A DNA stretch of 64,000 nucleotides from Strongylocentrotus purpuratus (GCF_000002235.5 NW_022145609.1:39738630-39802629), one strand, 5' to 3'. Positions 1 to 12,872 are shown, counted from the first letter of the stretch. Notes: a model not told the origin generated them from the letters alone. Numbers and translations are program-made.

Positions 1-265
1 CCCACAAAAGTTTTACACCTGCTTGCTATATATATGTTTTAATATGCATCAAATCCAAATTTGATTAACATCATTCCAATGTTATGATACGTATTCTTAT
101 GAAAGTTCGAGTATATTTGTCCCTATTTTGGCCTGTTTACTGTATTCATTGTGAAATGATATTGAAAAATACCGGTAGTTAGTTTATCAATTTCTGGTGT
201 TGATACAGGTTTTATGATTTAATTTGTTTTTAATATTAAATGTTGTTTATGTTTTGTATATTAAG

Positions 266-3200
266 ACGATCCATCTTCAACTGGGCTCACTGGGCTGTGG
301 GAACCAGCGCATTGATCTTATCATGTAAGTATGGTGCTAGAAGACTAGAAGACTAGAAGACTGTTCGAGGCTTAATTGTTCCATTATTTTTAGCGCAACT
401 GCTTACCATAATAATAATAATAATAATAATAATAGCCTAATAGTCCACTTCCAAATTTTATTAAATCGAAACGGAAATTCTTTTTGCCCACTTGATCGTG
501 AGCCCGGCAGCCACTGAGCAGCGCCAGATCGACGTTGCTCTATCCCTTATTGTTGAACGCCAAACAAGGTAGCAACAACTCCCATCTTTTAACGTCTTTT
601 GGTATGACGCGGCCGGGGTTCAAACCCACGACCTCCCGGTTGTGAGGCGGACGCTCTACTGACTGAGCCAACACTCTGGTACCATGAAACGATGAACAGT
701 TGATAGACATTGTATCTGTAAGAAGTGCAAATAAATTTCAATAATGTCATGAGCAATAAAATGTTACATTTCCTTGTGTGATGAAAGCAGGGATATTAAC
801 TCACATATCCCTGATGAAAGTTGCTTTTATATGAAAATATTGGGTTGGCAGGTACGTAATCCTAGTAGATTGGTAGCCTTCCTGCAAAACATGCAATGTC
901 TTTGTCTCCATCCCGTTCTCAGTCATGACAATATACCATCCCCGCTGCCTATCCCCTTCCAAGCCCAGGAAATTTTAATTTTTGACAATATTGTTTGACA
1001 AGTACCAGTTGGTCCCCTGGAATAACACACAATCTTTTCATTTGTCTCTGTCTATTTGTCAGTTATAACAATAGGTCCAGCTCTGGTGTATTGACAGGTA
1101 TTTAAACTAATAGCCCCTGCAGTAACTTGCAATGTCTGTTATTCAACTCAGTTGTGACAATATTGGATTGGTAGGTATGTTAACCAAATAGCCCCTGCAA
1201 TAACCTGCAATGTCTTCCTTTGTCTTTATCCCTTTCCAAGTCGTGACGATAGGTCTAGCCCTGGTGCCTATCGCAGGAATAAACATACTGCCTAACCTTC
1301 AGGGCTATACTTTCTGGGTTCTCATCGGGTTCTGTGTGTTCATGTTTGCCATGTGGGTTATCTTTGAAGTAGTCCGATGTTCGACAGACAGTGAAGGTAA
1401 GAACAGATGTGGTTGTAGTGGTGTGTGTGTGTGTGTGTGTGCGTGGGTGTGTGCGTGTGCGTGCGCGTGTGTGTGCGTGTGGGGGTGTGTGTGTGTGTGT
1501 GTAATAGGGGCGGAGTCGGGGGTATAATTGATCTTTATTTTATTCATCATAATAATATCATAAAAATCATATGAAATACTGGCCATATTGGCTTTTTGTC
1601 AATATATTGCACTGATCAACAAATTTTTGCAGGGCCATTTTGAATTTAAAAGGGGGTGCACAGATATGCCATTGGGGCGGTGGGGGCATATGTTAGTTGT
1701 GCCCGCTCTGATGGGTAGAGGTTAGGGTTAAAAGGCCACCCTCCCTCTTTGATAAATATCTCTCAGCGTATTTGCAATTGCTACATTTTTTCAAATCTTT
1801 TAAATCTTGATGTAAACAAGAATCATCAGTTTTACAGAAATCGGTTGTGCTAGTACAAGGTCACATGACATGATTTCATGTCAGCTCATAAATGAAAGAA
1901 TTATACTGTTCTCTATTCTCTTAATTTTTTATCTAGATAAAATCCTGAAACTTTAGAAATGCAAATGATACTAGTAACTAAACAGATCCTGTTAAAAAGC
2001 AATTGAATCCATTAATATAAAAACAACAACAACATTACAACAAAATTAAGGTGGGTTTGTGTGTGTGGTGCAATCAGGGTCAGGATAGGGCAAGTGGTTA
2101 AAGACTGGAAAATGAAAAATTGCAGTGTTGTTCCATCCTAAAGTTTAATAAGTACAAGTATTCTTAATTCTACTAGTGGTCTTTTTTTATCTTCTCTCTT
2201 TGTATATATTTCTAAAAGGTCGCACTAATGATATCCCTCTGAGTGACAAAAATGATACTGTGCAAGCAGCTGATGATACAGGCCCATCGGTAAGTCCACA
2301 TATCTTTTGTATGCATATCAGGACAATCACCCCCAGAAAATTGCCAATAACACGCTGGTAATTGCCCAGGGGGATGATGGTCCAATGGGTAATTGTCCTA
2401 GAACCATTTGAGTGTATCGTGTTTGTGAATGTCATGATTATGTCAGACCTATTATAGTACCAGTATATTTTTACTGTAGGCCATTTCCATAATGTTATAA
2501 AAGTCAGTGCATACATCATTCTATGTCTAGTGCCTTGATACAAATTATTTTGATTTGCATACATTAGTTGTTGCTAGGTAGGACTAGGTCTAGGTAGGAC
2601 AAACATGGCTTGCCTCATCTAATCTAATATATGCAAGTTATATTCTGCATGTTGAGAAACAATTATGTGTAATACATGAATGTGAATGAAATAATTTGTA
2701 TCTAGGCATTTTACAAAGATATATGCATTAAATATGGTTTATACGAAAGTAGTCTATTTTTCCAGCGACAGTAGTAACAGTAATGTTCAATTTATATAGT
2801 ACACGAAAATTAGAAATTTATTTTCAAATCATTTTAGACGAATATCTGTGGGTCGACACATTTCATAATGATAAATAATAATGCTAGAGGGTGCTAGAGG
2901 GTGCTAGCAGTATAACAAATTGCTTAGCTCAGGAAAGCTTATAAAAGCTATGGAAAAAGTTTGAAAAGAGCTGTGGAAAAAAAATCAAAAGGAAAACGTA
3001 TAAAAACTATCATCAATGTGAATATTAATATCAACCATTGTTTTTGGACCGAAAATAACAAACATTGTGTAAGGGCTTTTGACCTCCATTCGTTGTTCCA
3101 GCCGAACTTAGTAGAGGAAGATTTTGACAGTATTTTTTAAAGTGCTGTTGCTCATTCATCAATTGGAGCAGAGTTATTTATGAGGTATCATTAGACAGAA

Positions 3201-3599
3201 TATTAGTTGCTTTTTAAGAATGAAACATAATTCAAGGTTACACAGGTTATACAGGTCATATGGGAAGCTACCAAAATTGGGTATACTTTTTTGTGTGGTT
3301 TCACTGTAATATAGTCCCATTTGCTTAAAATTGCATGAAAAATAGTGAAAGCAATTTATACATAACGATTTGCTAACAAACAAATACAAGGTAATTGATA
3401 ATGACTTTACACCTACTGTACATGTATGAATTGCTATGATATTATGAATGTTATTATTTTGCTTAAAATTTTACCAACAATATTTTTTTTTGGTCATGAT
3501 TTACAGGGTTCAATGCTGAAGACCATTCTCCTGTTCATCTTCTCGCTCGGCGCTGTGTTTTCCACTGCTTTCCTCATCATCACCATCGCCATTGCCTGA
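266..3599 (+). CDS. FRRS1: Ferric-chelate reductase 1-like protein, C-terminal exons (partial gene)
   Basis: Four exons join in phase by GT-AG introns: 266-324, 1241-1396, 2219-2289 and 3507-3599 (stop TGA 3597-3599). The first encodes RSIFNWAHWAVGTSALILS, the signature start of a cytochrome b561 helix with a conserved histidine likely to bind haem. The second encodes two hydrophobic stretches split by a short loop (GINILPNLQGYTFW), matching the GLNLPDSW-type loop of FRRS1. The third is a short hydrophilic linker. The last is a single terminal membrane helix. This order matches the end of FRRS1/SDR2 (reeler-DOMON-cytochrome b561), an endomembrane protein proposed to reduce ferric iron. The reeler, DOMON and first b561 helices must lie upstream of the window; bases 1-265 look intronic. 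Family assignment is by recalled similarity; paralogue identity is uncertain because this family is often expanded in invertebrates. Confidence 0.78.
408..680 (-). mobile_element. tRNA-Val-like SINE, family 1, copy A
   Basis: On the minus strand the element starts with a tRNA-like head: box A GGCTCAGTCAGTAGAGC, an anticodon-loop-like CTCACAA (CAC, valine-like) and box B GGTTTGAACCC (rc of about 616-626). An unrelated body follows and it ends in a (TTA)n tail seen as ATA repeats at 408-434. A second copy lies at 3867-4148. It sits in an intron of the FRRS1-like gene. Confidence 0.85.
1417..1501. repeat. (TG)n microsatellite with GC interruptions
   Basis: Alternating GT/GC dinucleotides run about 85 bases just after the splice donor of the exon ending at 1396. 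This is a potential Z-DNA tract. Open frames read through it on both strands are low-complexity artefacts. Confidence 0.95.
3011..3133 (+). repeat. Dispersed repeat, copy 1 (partner at 7135-7249)
   Basis: About 120 bases including TGTTTTTGGAC, TTGTGTAAGGGCTTTTG, GTTCCAGCC and AACTTAGTAGA recur in the same order and orientation at 7135-7249 with scattered substitutions. No TIR, tail or reading frame shows its class. Confidence 0.7.
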
Positions 3600-3866
3600 A
3601 GGTCTGAGAGGCTATCACCACAACCAGCCTCAAAAACTATCCACAGTTCTCTTTTTTATATATACTACACTGTAGTTTACAGTTCTGTGGGAGTAATTAC
3701 TAATTACAGTTATTTACAGCCAATTAACATGCAAGACATTTTAAATACAGTATATACTCGTTTTTAAGTAGCACATCACCAGCTACTAAGCAGATTCCCA
3801 ATGATATTGTATTCACTATTGTACGCATAACTATATTTAAAAAAAAACCTAGATATGCTTATATAT
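3600..3866 (+). other. Probable 3' UTR start of the FRRS1-like gene
   Basis: A/T-rich sequence directly after the stop codon with no further reading frame. No convincing polyadenylation signal was found before the SINE that follows, so the transcript end is not defined. Confidence 0.4.
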
Positions 3867-4148
3867 AATAATAGTAATAATAATAATAATAATAATATTC
3901 TTTTAAAGTCCACTCCAAATTGTATGAAGTTAAACCAAAAATGTAAATTCTTTTTGCCCAATTGATCGTGAGCCCGGCAGCCACTGAGCAGCGCCAGATC
4001 GACGTTGCTCTATCCCTTATTGTTGAACGCCAAACAAGGTAACAGCAACTCCCGTTTTTTAACGTCTTTTGGTATGACGATCGGGGTTCGAACCCACGAC
4101 CTACCGGTTGTGAGGCGGACGCTCTACTGACTGAGCCAACACACCGGT
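3867..4148 (-). mobile_element. tRNA-Val-like SINE, family 1, copy B
   Basis: Same head, body and (TTA)n tail as the copy at 408-680, with long identical stretches over the body (for example around 3962-4025 versus 483-546). Minus orientation; tail at 3867-3897. The close similarity indicates fairly recent retroposition of this family. Confidence 0.85.
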
Positions 4149-4539
4149 TAGGGAACTAATCACCTGAAAAATATAATTTGTTTATGGCTAGTATATGTAT
4201 CAAATCAACCTCAAAATCTTCACCCAACATTCAATTAGCCAACAGATAAGGAGTATGATGAATTTAAAGAATAGCATAACACCCAAATCGGACTTAGGTT
4301 CCGTGCAGGCCCTATTCTGTGCAAACACATACAGATAGTCTACTTATCACTTTTATGTTGATTGAGAGTGTATTTAAACACATATTATCTCTTTATAAAA
4401 GTAATATTTGAAGCTTACACTTTTATTATACAACCACATGGAACCCCTAACAGACATATTTGTTTGCAATTGATACGCTTTAAATACATGTAGATGTAGG
4501 AGACTGCTTATGCATGTCGAGTTAGCAACAATATGCCGT
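4149..4539. other. No feature recognised
   Basis: A/T-rich DNA without a credible reading frame, repeat tail or inverted repeat. Confidence 0.5.
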
Positions 4540-5255
4540 CCTCTGGTCGATTTACCCCCCCCCCCTCCTGTAGTTATTTAGCGACTACTCCGGAACCGCG
4601 GCAGATATAAAGTTTTCCTTTCGTGACATTTTCTTTCGAGTCTTACGCATCTTTAAGGAAAAAAATGAAAATCGGACGTAGAGTTACAAAGACACTTGAC
4701 ATTTTGTCTTTGCATGTCTTGTGATTTGTGTACAAAACATATGGAAATATATTTTTTTCATAAAAAGAGATAAAACATTGGTTATTTGGACTTGTTTAAA
4801 GTTTAGGAGTTTGTTTTGGGGTCAAAATAGTTGAATTGTAGTTAAAAATGAAATAAACAACAAAAACAATAAAATACATAAGAAATTATCAAAACAAGAA
4901 ATAACATAAGGAATAACCTGTCTCTTCCAATTTTTGTTGTCATATTATTATTATTCCAAATGATCTAACGAATATATGTAGTGAAAAAGAATGCTTAAAT
5001 AGGAATAATATATGATTTATGGGCAAACATGTGAATGTTATGACCTTATTTGCATAAATTACCATAAATATGCAAACGAGTGAATTTTTCAAAAAAGAAT
5101 GTTCTATACACTTCACTTGAAATGCCTGCAAATTTTCGCGACGATCGGCTGAGAAACGGCCGAGATCTTAGAGGGGGGGGGGGGGATGGTCAAAGTGCCC
5201 ACCCCCCCCCCCCCCATTAAAAACCTGGTCTGAAATAGCCCAGTTAAAATAGAGT
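4540..5255. mobile_element. Degenerate relative of the TTAA-flanked element family (copy 3)
   Basis: The stretch shares GGCCGAGATC followed by a G run, the AACAATAAAATACATAAGAAA segment and AAATAGCCCAG near its right end with the two well-preserved elements at 34551-35501 and 36466-37428, in the orientation of the latter. The terminal repeats are eroded, so the edges are approximate and this copy looks much older. Confidence 0.55.
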
Positions 5256-5554
5256 TAAGTCATATCATCATCCTTAAAATTTGTGTACATGAGTGTATTC
5301 TTGGGTACGTATGTATCTCAAGCTATTAAAGTCTAAACCTCAAATTGTATACTGTTGCATCACAACAGTACACAACATCTACTATAAAAAAAAAAATACA
5401 TGTACATACATACAAGAATGAATATCATGTTGTTCCTATCAAAAGGTGTTGTTTTTTAAAAACAAGTTACAATGATTCTTGCAAAACTACTGAGTGCAAC
5501 AACTTTAGAATTTGCCTGTTTTTTTAGTATAGTGAATTAAGCTTAAGGTCAGAA

Positions 5555-5740
5555 TGTACATCATTGATTGATTGATTGATTTTTATTCGACAAGCTTCCA
5601 ACATACAACAATATACAATAATAACAGATCAAAAAAAGTCAGCTTGAACAGGATAACCCACGAAAGCTCGAGAGCTTATTTCCAGTGGGGTCCCTTACAG
5701 ACATGTATAAAATTAATAAGTTAAGATAGTAATATTTACA
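5555..5740 (-). mobile_element. LINE 3'-end fragment with (TCAA)n tail
   Basis: On the minus strand the sequence reads GGGACCCCACTGGAAATAAGC ... GAATAAAAATCAATCAATCAA, the 3' UTR and short tandem tail typical of CR1/L2-like non-LTR elements. The tail is the (GATT)n run at 5563-5580. The coding part is absent (5' truncation). Confidence 0.65.
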
Positions 5741-6029
5741 GACAGATAAGAAAATTAAAAGAACTACTTATTAAAGATAATAATAATAACAACAACATTA
5801 AACTGATGATAGAAATGATATTAAGTACAAGAAGAAAAAGAAGAAGGAGAAGAAGAAAAAGAGGAGAAGGAAGAAGAGGAAAATAATGATGAATTTGTAG
5901 AATTTCTATAACGTACGAAAACATAAGTATATACAACATGAAAAAGTATGAACCGACAGAAGAATAAAAATTTCAATCATATAACATAAATACTGGTTAA
6001 ATGATAACAATATATACAGTATCTTGTAC

Positions 6030-6033
<4 letters not shown>

Positions 6034-6063
<30 letters not shown>
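6034..6063. repeat. (TA)n microsatellite
   Basis: Fifteen or so uninterrupted TA dinucleotides. Confidence 0.95.
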
Positions 6064-6065
<2 letters not shown>

Positions 6066-6303
6066 CCTGAAATATGTTGATTTACATCTTATTTTCGATA
6101 TTCTACATTTACAATCACACTTTATATGCAAGTCTAAAGATAGACATACATTTACATTACCGTATAATAAAGCTGTAGAAAAGTGTCTTGTGTGTCATAT
6201 GGCTGAACATCGGCTTAAATTTATAGAAAGTTATTGAAGAAATAGAAACAAGTTTTAACTAATGTTTATGTATTGTAAGTAATTGATCTGGGTGGTTTTA
6301 TAT

Positions 6304-6485
6304 TATACAAATAACGCACGTCCAAGAGTGCAATAGCGGTGAATGCAGTACACGCGAGGTTTCTTTAAATTGGTGCCGCTCTGTGAACGAGCCGCTTGCG
6401 GCGAGTTTACAGCGCGCACCATCTGAAGAAACCGAGCGTACACTGCATTTACGTTTCGCACAACAAGGTCAAGTGCGTTATTTTG
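6304..6485. mobile_element. Foldback (palindromic) element
   Basis: The two halves are imperfect inverted copies. The left arm begins AAATAACGCAC and contains ATGCAGTACACGCGAGGTTTC; the right arm ends GTGCGTTATTT and contains the complement GAAACCGAGCGTACACTGCAT. Length and structure fit a short non-autonomous foldback transposon; no clear target duplication was found. Higher CpG density than its surroundings. Confidence 0.65.
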
Positions 6486-6599
6486 TTTTATAAAATAGCG
6501 ACACAAATAGCAACAAACAAAACTTTAGATCTTAAGTTAGAGTCTACGAGAGTTCGATCTAGATATAGAGTTATGTTGGTTCTAGACTAAGACCTTGCA

Positions 6600-9500
6600 G
6601 GCTTATCAAAAAGTCAATGGGATTCATTGCCTTGATTAAAAATAAAATCATAGGCCTACAGTGGGTCTAGAGACAAGTACATCAGACAACTGAAAATCCT
6701 GGCTTCATTATAAAATCCAAAAGTCAAAACAGGCCTAGATTCTAAATCCAAGGCAAAAGTTAAAAAAAAAATTTGCTTTTTAATAATACCCCGCTCTTAC
6801 TAGCTAGCTAGAGCTAAGCTACGCGTACGTTGCGCTGGGGATCATGGTGGAGCGTACAATATTAGCTACGCGTAGCCTACAATAATTGCAATGCACTCGA
6901 GGGAGCGCGTACTACATGTACGCGCGCGCAATGGATCTCCATGGTCACGTGTATTATAACTTTTTTTGCGCTTTTTTCTGCAAAATCGTGCATGCATCAA
7001 AAATTTGTACATGTCATGTGACGCGTATTGACCAATCACGATGCTTAAAATAATAGAGCCATTTTATAAACAGTTTTAATTGATTCTTGAGTCTGACTTG
7101 ACATTGTCACTTTTTCTTTGATAATGTACAAAATCAATCAATGTGCATATTAATGTCAGCAATTGTTTTTGGACTGAAATATCAATCATTGTGTAAGGGC
7201 TTTTGCATTGTTCCAGCCAAACTTAGTAGAAGAGGATTTTGACAATAGTTTAAACATGTTGATTCCGACAATGTATTTGGAAAATGTGGTCATTTCAAAA
7301 TGTGACATAATCAACTTGCTATTGTAATGTGCCTTCTATATTACCGATATATACGTGTGCCTTTTTTCAAATTGTTTCACTTTCATAAAAAAATGTCAGT
7401 CATCTTTCTTGAATGTGTATACTTCATTTTCTTTCTAAGGCATATTTTGATAATGTAAAAGGTCTACAATATTTATGTTCCATGTACATGTATTGATTAC
7501 TACGTAAAACATCTTTCAAACAGAAAAGCACCATCAGGGGATAATTTAGGATATAATGCTCCAACTCCACATGATTAATGTGCACAAGGGGCAAAAGAAA
7601 AGTAAGAACATGAAAACACCCAGAAATGAAAGGTATTAAAAAAGAGGATCTACTGGAAAGCAGATTTAGTGAGTTAAGAGGGCATTTAACCTGAATTATT
7701 GCAAATATATTGTGGCAATCTACAGTGCAATTCTGTCTTTCATTTTCATTTACATATATGAAGTAGGAGTCAGTCCTATAAATGTCTGTGAACTTTGAAG
7801 TATTCATAGTTATTTTTGCTGCAGAAGAACCAGAACAATAAGATCTTTGTGTTATCAAATCAGGATGCGCAACACAACTCGAAATTGTGAACCTCCTAAA
7901 TTACATAATTTGCAAGAGATAGAATTGAAGCACATAAAGTGCCTCTTGTGAGTAATATTGGCCATTTGATTTCTCAAAAAAACATATGAAGGTGTACAGC
8001 CTTTACAAAACAATGACAGTATATTACAATATCATGTCTACTTGCATGTACGTACAGTAAATAAGGTATGTTGTCTTGTTCATGACAATGATTTTTATGT
8101 GAGCTTTGAATGTTGATACTCTATAATATATTTGACACCTTCAAACTGGGAATATTTGACATATTTCTGAATATGGAAGGATGAGATAAGAAATGATCAG
8201 CTTAGTCAGCAAGTCAGAAAATACATCCAACATAAACTGAAAACCTACATCTCATAGGAAGTTTTGACAAATATTCATCAATTATGCAAAGATACTAGAA
8301 AAGCCGTTTATAATTTTCATCTCTTTGCATCTCCTTACTATCATAAGTTTAGCAGTTGGCAAAAAATGTATTTTGCAGAAATTTCTTAATACGTAACCAT
8401 GTAGTCCTAACGTTCTTTCTTAGTTATTGAATCATGTGATTAATTTGCATTGTTGATATTCAAATTCCTATATTAAGTGCTTTCACTTTTGTGTTCGTTT
8501 GATGCATATTTAGTTGAATGTAGATCATATGTTAGGAGCTAGAAGGGTGTTGAGTTTAATGTGTCAAATTATATGACTTTGAAATGCCTTCTGGCTGTAG
8601 ACAATATTCAATATGTTAGAATATCATGCATGGTGTAGGCCTACATGGGTAGTGTATTTTAAGTCTTTGGGCCAATGTAAACTCCAAAAGGGAAAATGTA
8701 CAAGTATAATAGTGCTAAATGAATGGATATATATTCTTTAATTAATTGAAATAATGATATATTTTCAATTTATATGATGTAATTTTATAGTTATAGTTTT
8801 ATTAATTTTTATCAGAAGTATGTTGAATATTGCAGAAAACTATGACAAGAGTACTGCTAGGATAATCAAATTATTTTATACTTGTGAATTAGTATTTACA
8901 GATTTATGTACAGTTCTTTCGTGTTTGTCTCTGTAAGTTTATACAAGTTTCTATAGTATTTGATGTGTTTGCTACATGTTGCAATTATAATTGTGTTTTT
9001 AAAACATCTCACACCCCATCAAAATGGTAAACTGCAAAAATGGTTGATTAAGTATTATCTATCATATAGGCATTTTGGGGACTTAACAAAGAAGGTAATA
9101 CGTTTTTTTTTCTTGAAGTCTCTGTAACGGCTTTACCACATACAGTGTTGTAAAGCACAACAGTTTGAAAGGTATACTGAACTTTATATTGTATAACGCA
9201 CAGATACGTGATAACGTGTCCGACCTTGGATGTACGCAGCTATTTTTATCATGTCCACTTGCCGTTCATTTGCACAGAAACTGTGGCATACAGTCGTATG
9301 TGAACAAGTCTTAAGGATGCCTTCTTTCAATATTTAGAAGTGCCTCAAGATCCAATGAAATTAAGTGAAAAGCACAAAAAGCACAAAATCATTTTTGAAA
9401 TATGAAATTTGGATATGCAATGTACTAAACACACAAACAAAATGAATTTATGTTGTATATGAAAACGATATCATGTAGCAATTACTGTAGTCAATAAGGG

Positions 9501-10250
9501 CCTCTCTTCTCTCACTCTCATTTTTTTGAAAAAGTGAACTTATCACATGCCTTCCCTCATCCAGCATATGGATTGTTTTCACTGATTTTATTTCATTTTT
9601 ACACAGTTGTCCCATTGTTGTGCACAGCCTCTGTGGCAGTAATGAATGCTGTAATTCAGTGCATGAGCTGCTGGAAGCTTGTGGGACAGAGTGGGCAATC
9701 TATGGCAGTGAGAACAAGGCACTTAGCCCCTGTGGAGCAAACTCTCAGTAATTCATGGCTGTGAAATCTTTACAACTTGTTTGTGTAAAAGGATGCATAA
9801 CCTAAGTCTGAGTTATTGATCGTTTCTCCATCATATAGAAAAGATGAATTGAAAGTGATGGTGAATGGACAAAACCTGAAATATACCATACATACATACA
9901 GTCTACACACAGTACACACACAGTACACGTATGGATGTTTGCTATGCCTTTTAATTTGAAAAGTTAGAGAGAATTTCTTAAAGTACAAATGCAGAGATAC
10001 TATATGTGAAGAAAAAAAGAACAAAAATTATGTTAATGTGTATTCAACAGAATTGAAGTAATAGTCATTTTAATGATGCCCAAACCATCTTATCAAATCA
10101 CCCTCAAGAAATTTACTATGGGAGTCTGGGAGAGAGGCAGTTTCAACCTGTGTAACAAATTGAATATGCACCTTTTATACACTGGTAATTCACAACTCTC
10201 CAGCAAAATTATGGAATGAAGCAATTCTCTTGTCCATTTCATATGAACTT
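6600..10250. other. Gene-free intergenic stretch
   Basis: No reading frame with recognisable protein content, RNA gene or long repeat, apart from the dispersed repeat at 7135-7249 and a CpG-rich patch at about 6780-6960 rich in CGCG and ACGCGT words. It may include distal 3' UTR of the FRRS1-like gene, but nothing in the sequence proves transcription. Confidence 0.5.
7135..7249 (+). repeat. Dispersed repeat, copy 2 (partner at 3011-3133)
   Basis: Collinear with the copy at 3011-3133; shares the TTTTTGGAC, TTGTGTAAGGGCTTTTG and CTTAGTAGA blocks. Class unknown. Confidence 0.7.
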
Positions 10251-10251
10251 G

Positions 10252-10338
10252 GGCCCATATTCATAAAATCTTACTAAGCCTAGTTGTACACTATTAGTTG
10301 ACAACTAGCTTGATAATATTATATAAATACGGGGCCAA
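10252..10338. mobile_element. Very short TIR element (candidate)
   Basis: Begins GGGCCCATATTCATAAA and ends near TTATATAAATACGGGGCC, imperfect inverted ends about 85 bases apart. Compare the better preserved GGCCCGAATTC element at 22563-22724, which has a related outer motif. Confidence 0.4.
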
Positions 10339-11164
10339 GTAAATTGAACAGAACATGCAATTATAAAGAGAGAAAAGAGTTTGTGCCTTTTCAAAATTAT
10401 GTTTCTTTTGAACTTAGTTGATATACTGCCCATTTAGATAAGTCACAGATAAATTTTTTAAAATGCATTTGATCAAACAGGGTAATTATTTGTGTTTTTT
10501 TATGATTGTTAGTAAAGATATTTCTATTTTATATGTAGTGAGACAACATGATCGAGTTGATGAAAACCTTCCAAAGGTTCATTGTACAATCGTTCTGAGC
10601 AGAGTTGCACGGCCATAGGCCAAATCAATGGTATGTAGAAGGTGACTCGTATACACATGTAATTATGGTAATCGTACAAGTTTATCCATTGCATTTAATA
10701 CATTTTTGTAGAAATAAGTACATGAATGTAATAGTAAACAATAAAGACAAACAATAGAGTGTCAAAAAGTATGGATTCTTTTGCTCGTCTACTTGTCTAC
10801 AAACAGGGGCGTCGCTAGACCTTTTTCAGTGGGGGGGGGGGGGGGGGTGTAGAGGCCAACGATTACAGACAAAAGTAGCCACCAATTACCGACAAAGTTA
10901 AATTTCCAATATCTACAAAGTCAACCCTATAAACCTGGGGCCGAAGGCTAAATTGTTTTTCCTATGGACTATCTATAGTACTTGCATATGCGCAAAATGG
11001 TCATTTTCCTCGACGACATTAATATACGAATTATTTCTTAAATTTAGTCAGCATCATAGCTATATATTTTAATGCAGGCGCGGAGCTAGGATCTTATTTT
11101 AGGGAGGGGCGGAAGTGAGCAAGAGAATCACTTAAAAGCGCGCTCATAAGGGGGTGTGGGTGAT

Positions 11165-12310
11165 GAGCCTACCGCGCGAAGCGCGGGAGCTTAGACGTTT
11201 CCTTAAATTATTAGGAAAAGAAGACGATTAATTGTACCGTTTTCGACTGGTAATCCTAGGCTGAATGAAGTTCCCCCCCCCCCCCTCCCGCGCGAAGCGC
11301 GAAAGCTTTGACGTTTCATTAAATTATTATAAAAAAAAGAAGACGATTTGCTGTACCATTCTCGACTGTTTATCCTTTTCTGAATTCAGTATCCCCCCCC
11401 CCCCCCGCGCAAAGCGCGGAAGCTTTGACGTTTCATTAAATTATGAGAAAAAGCAGACGATTCGGTGTACTGTCCTCGACTCTTAATTCTAATCTGAATG
11501 AAGCTTCCCCCTCCCGCGCGAAGCGCGGAAGTTTTGACGTTTCATTAAATTATTAGAGAAAGAAGACGATTCGTCGTACCGTTTTCGACTCTTAATAAGC
11601 CCTATTCATCTGAATTCAGTTTCCCCCTCTCGCGCGAAGCGCAAAAGCTTTGACGTTTCCTCGTATCATTAGAGAAAGAACGCGATTCGTTGTACCGTTT
11701 TCGACTTTAAATAAGCCCTATTAATTTTGTCTGAATTCATTTTACCCCTCTCGCGCGAAGCGCGGAAGCTTTGACTTTTCCTTACATTATGAGAAAAAGC
11801 AGACGATTCGGTGTACTGTTCTCGACTCTTAATTCTAATCTGAATGAAGCTTCCCCCTCCCGCGCGAAGCGCGGAAGTTTTGACGTCTCATTAAATTATT
11901 AGAGAAAGAAGACGATTCGTCGTACCGTTTTCGACTCTTAATGAGCCCTATTCATCTGAATTCAGTTTCCCCCTCTCGCGCGAAGCGCGAAAGCTTTGAC
12001 GTTTCCTCATATCATTAGAGAAAGAACACGATTCGTTGTACCGTTTTCGACTCTTAATAAGCCCTATTAATTTTGTCTGAATTCAGTTTCCCCCTCTCGC
12101 GCGAAGCGCGGAATCTTTGACGTTTCCTTAAATTATTAGAGAAAGAGACGATTCGTTGTACCGTTCTCGATTCGTCTAAATGAAGTTTCCCCTATCGCGC
12201 GAAGCGCGAAATTTTTGGCGTTTCATCACAATATAAAGAAAGGAAAATGATTCGTCGTACCGTTGTTGACTCTTAAACCTTGTTTGAATTTAGTTTCCCC
12301 GAAAATTTTA
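11165..12310. repeat. CG-rich satellite array, ten units, with 346-bp higher-order period
   Basis: Ten copies of a palindromic core CGCGCGAAGCGCG (some with one or two changes) start near 11172, 11289, 11406, 11515, 11631, 11752, 11861, 11977, 12098 and 12196. Each is followed by a GACGTTTC block, an AAATTATTAGAGAAAG-type block and a GTACCGTTTTCGACT-type block. Spacings of 109, 116 and 121 occur twice in the same order, so three units were duplicated together as a 346-bp higher-order repeat. The array lies inside the left arm of the hAT composite. It has no coding content. Confidence 0.92.
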
Positions 12311-12872
12311 AACCTCTGATTTCTTTAGCTGATATTATAGGAAAGCGAAACTTCGAGAAAATACAAGTATTGTAGTTGTAGTCACTCTCGAAGTCGTCAC
12401 AGCGGATAAGTATGCCTTAAGCTAAATCCATGTAAAGAGCTAGCGGGCAAGAGCAAGAGCAAGAGCAAGGAGTCCGTTTATTGCCAGGAAAATCACTATT
12501 TTCTGAGCTGGATATACTGAATTTACTATATATTTCATCTAGAGCTACTTTTGTTTGTATTCCGACTGATTGCATGGATATTCTGCATGGATATTAAGCC
12601 TGGAATCTGACGAACTATATTTGATTTCATCATCGAAGCTCTGTATATATACCACATATAGACGAGCACGTACTATTATCGGGAATCTGCCCCCGTACGT
12701 ACTGGTATGTAACTTTAACCTTGTGCTGTGCTCTTTTTTTTTGTCATCATGTAATGTGATATTTTGATAACTATAATGCACCTATAACTTGATCACTGCT
12801 TAAGTCAACTGCGTTAATTGGAATCTGCCTAATATTTATATATAAATCGATTGAACATTATTTGCCGCCATC

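Noticed and set aside
610-680. tRNA-Val gene on the minus strand
   Set aside because: Boxes A and B are present but the acceptor stem does not pair and the sequence continues into a repeated body and tail; it is a SINE head, and the same is found at 4075-4148.
1305-1586. Minus-strand 93-codon frame rich in His-Thr
   Set aside because: It is the (TG)n microsatellite read backwards and is antisense to a real FRRS1-like exon.
7424-7858. Minus-strand 144-codon frame
   Set aside because: No family resemblance, ordinary A/T-rich composition, no splice or promoter context.
11074-11110. Left end of another hAT element (CAGGCGCGGAGCTAGGATC)
   Set aside because: The motif is suggestive but no matching right end or 8-bp repeat was found inside the composite.
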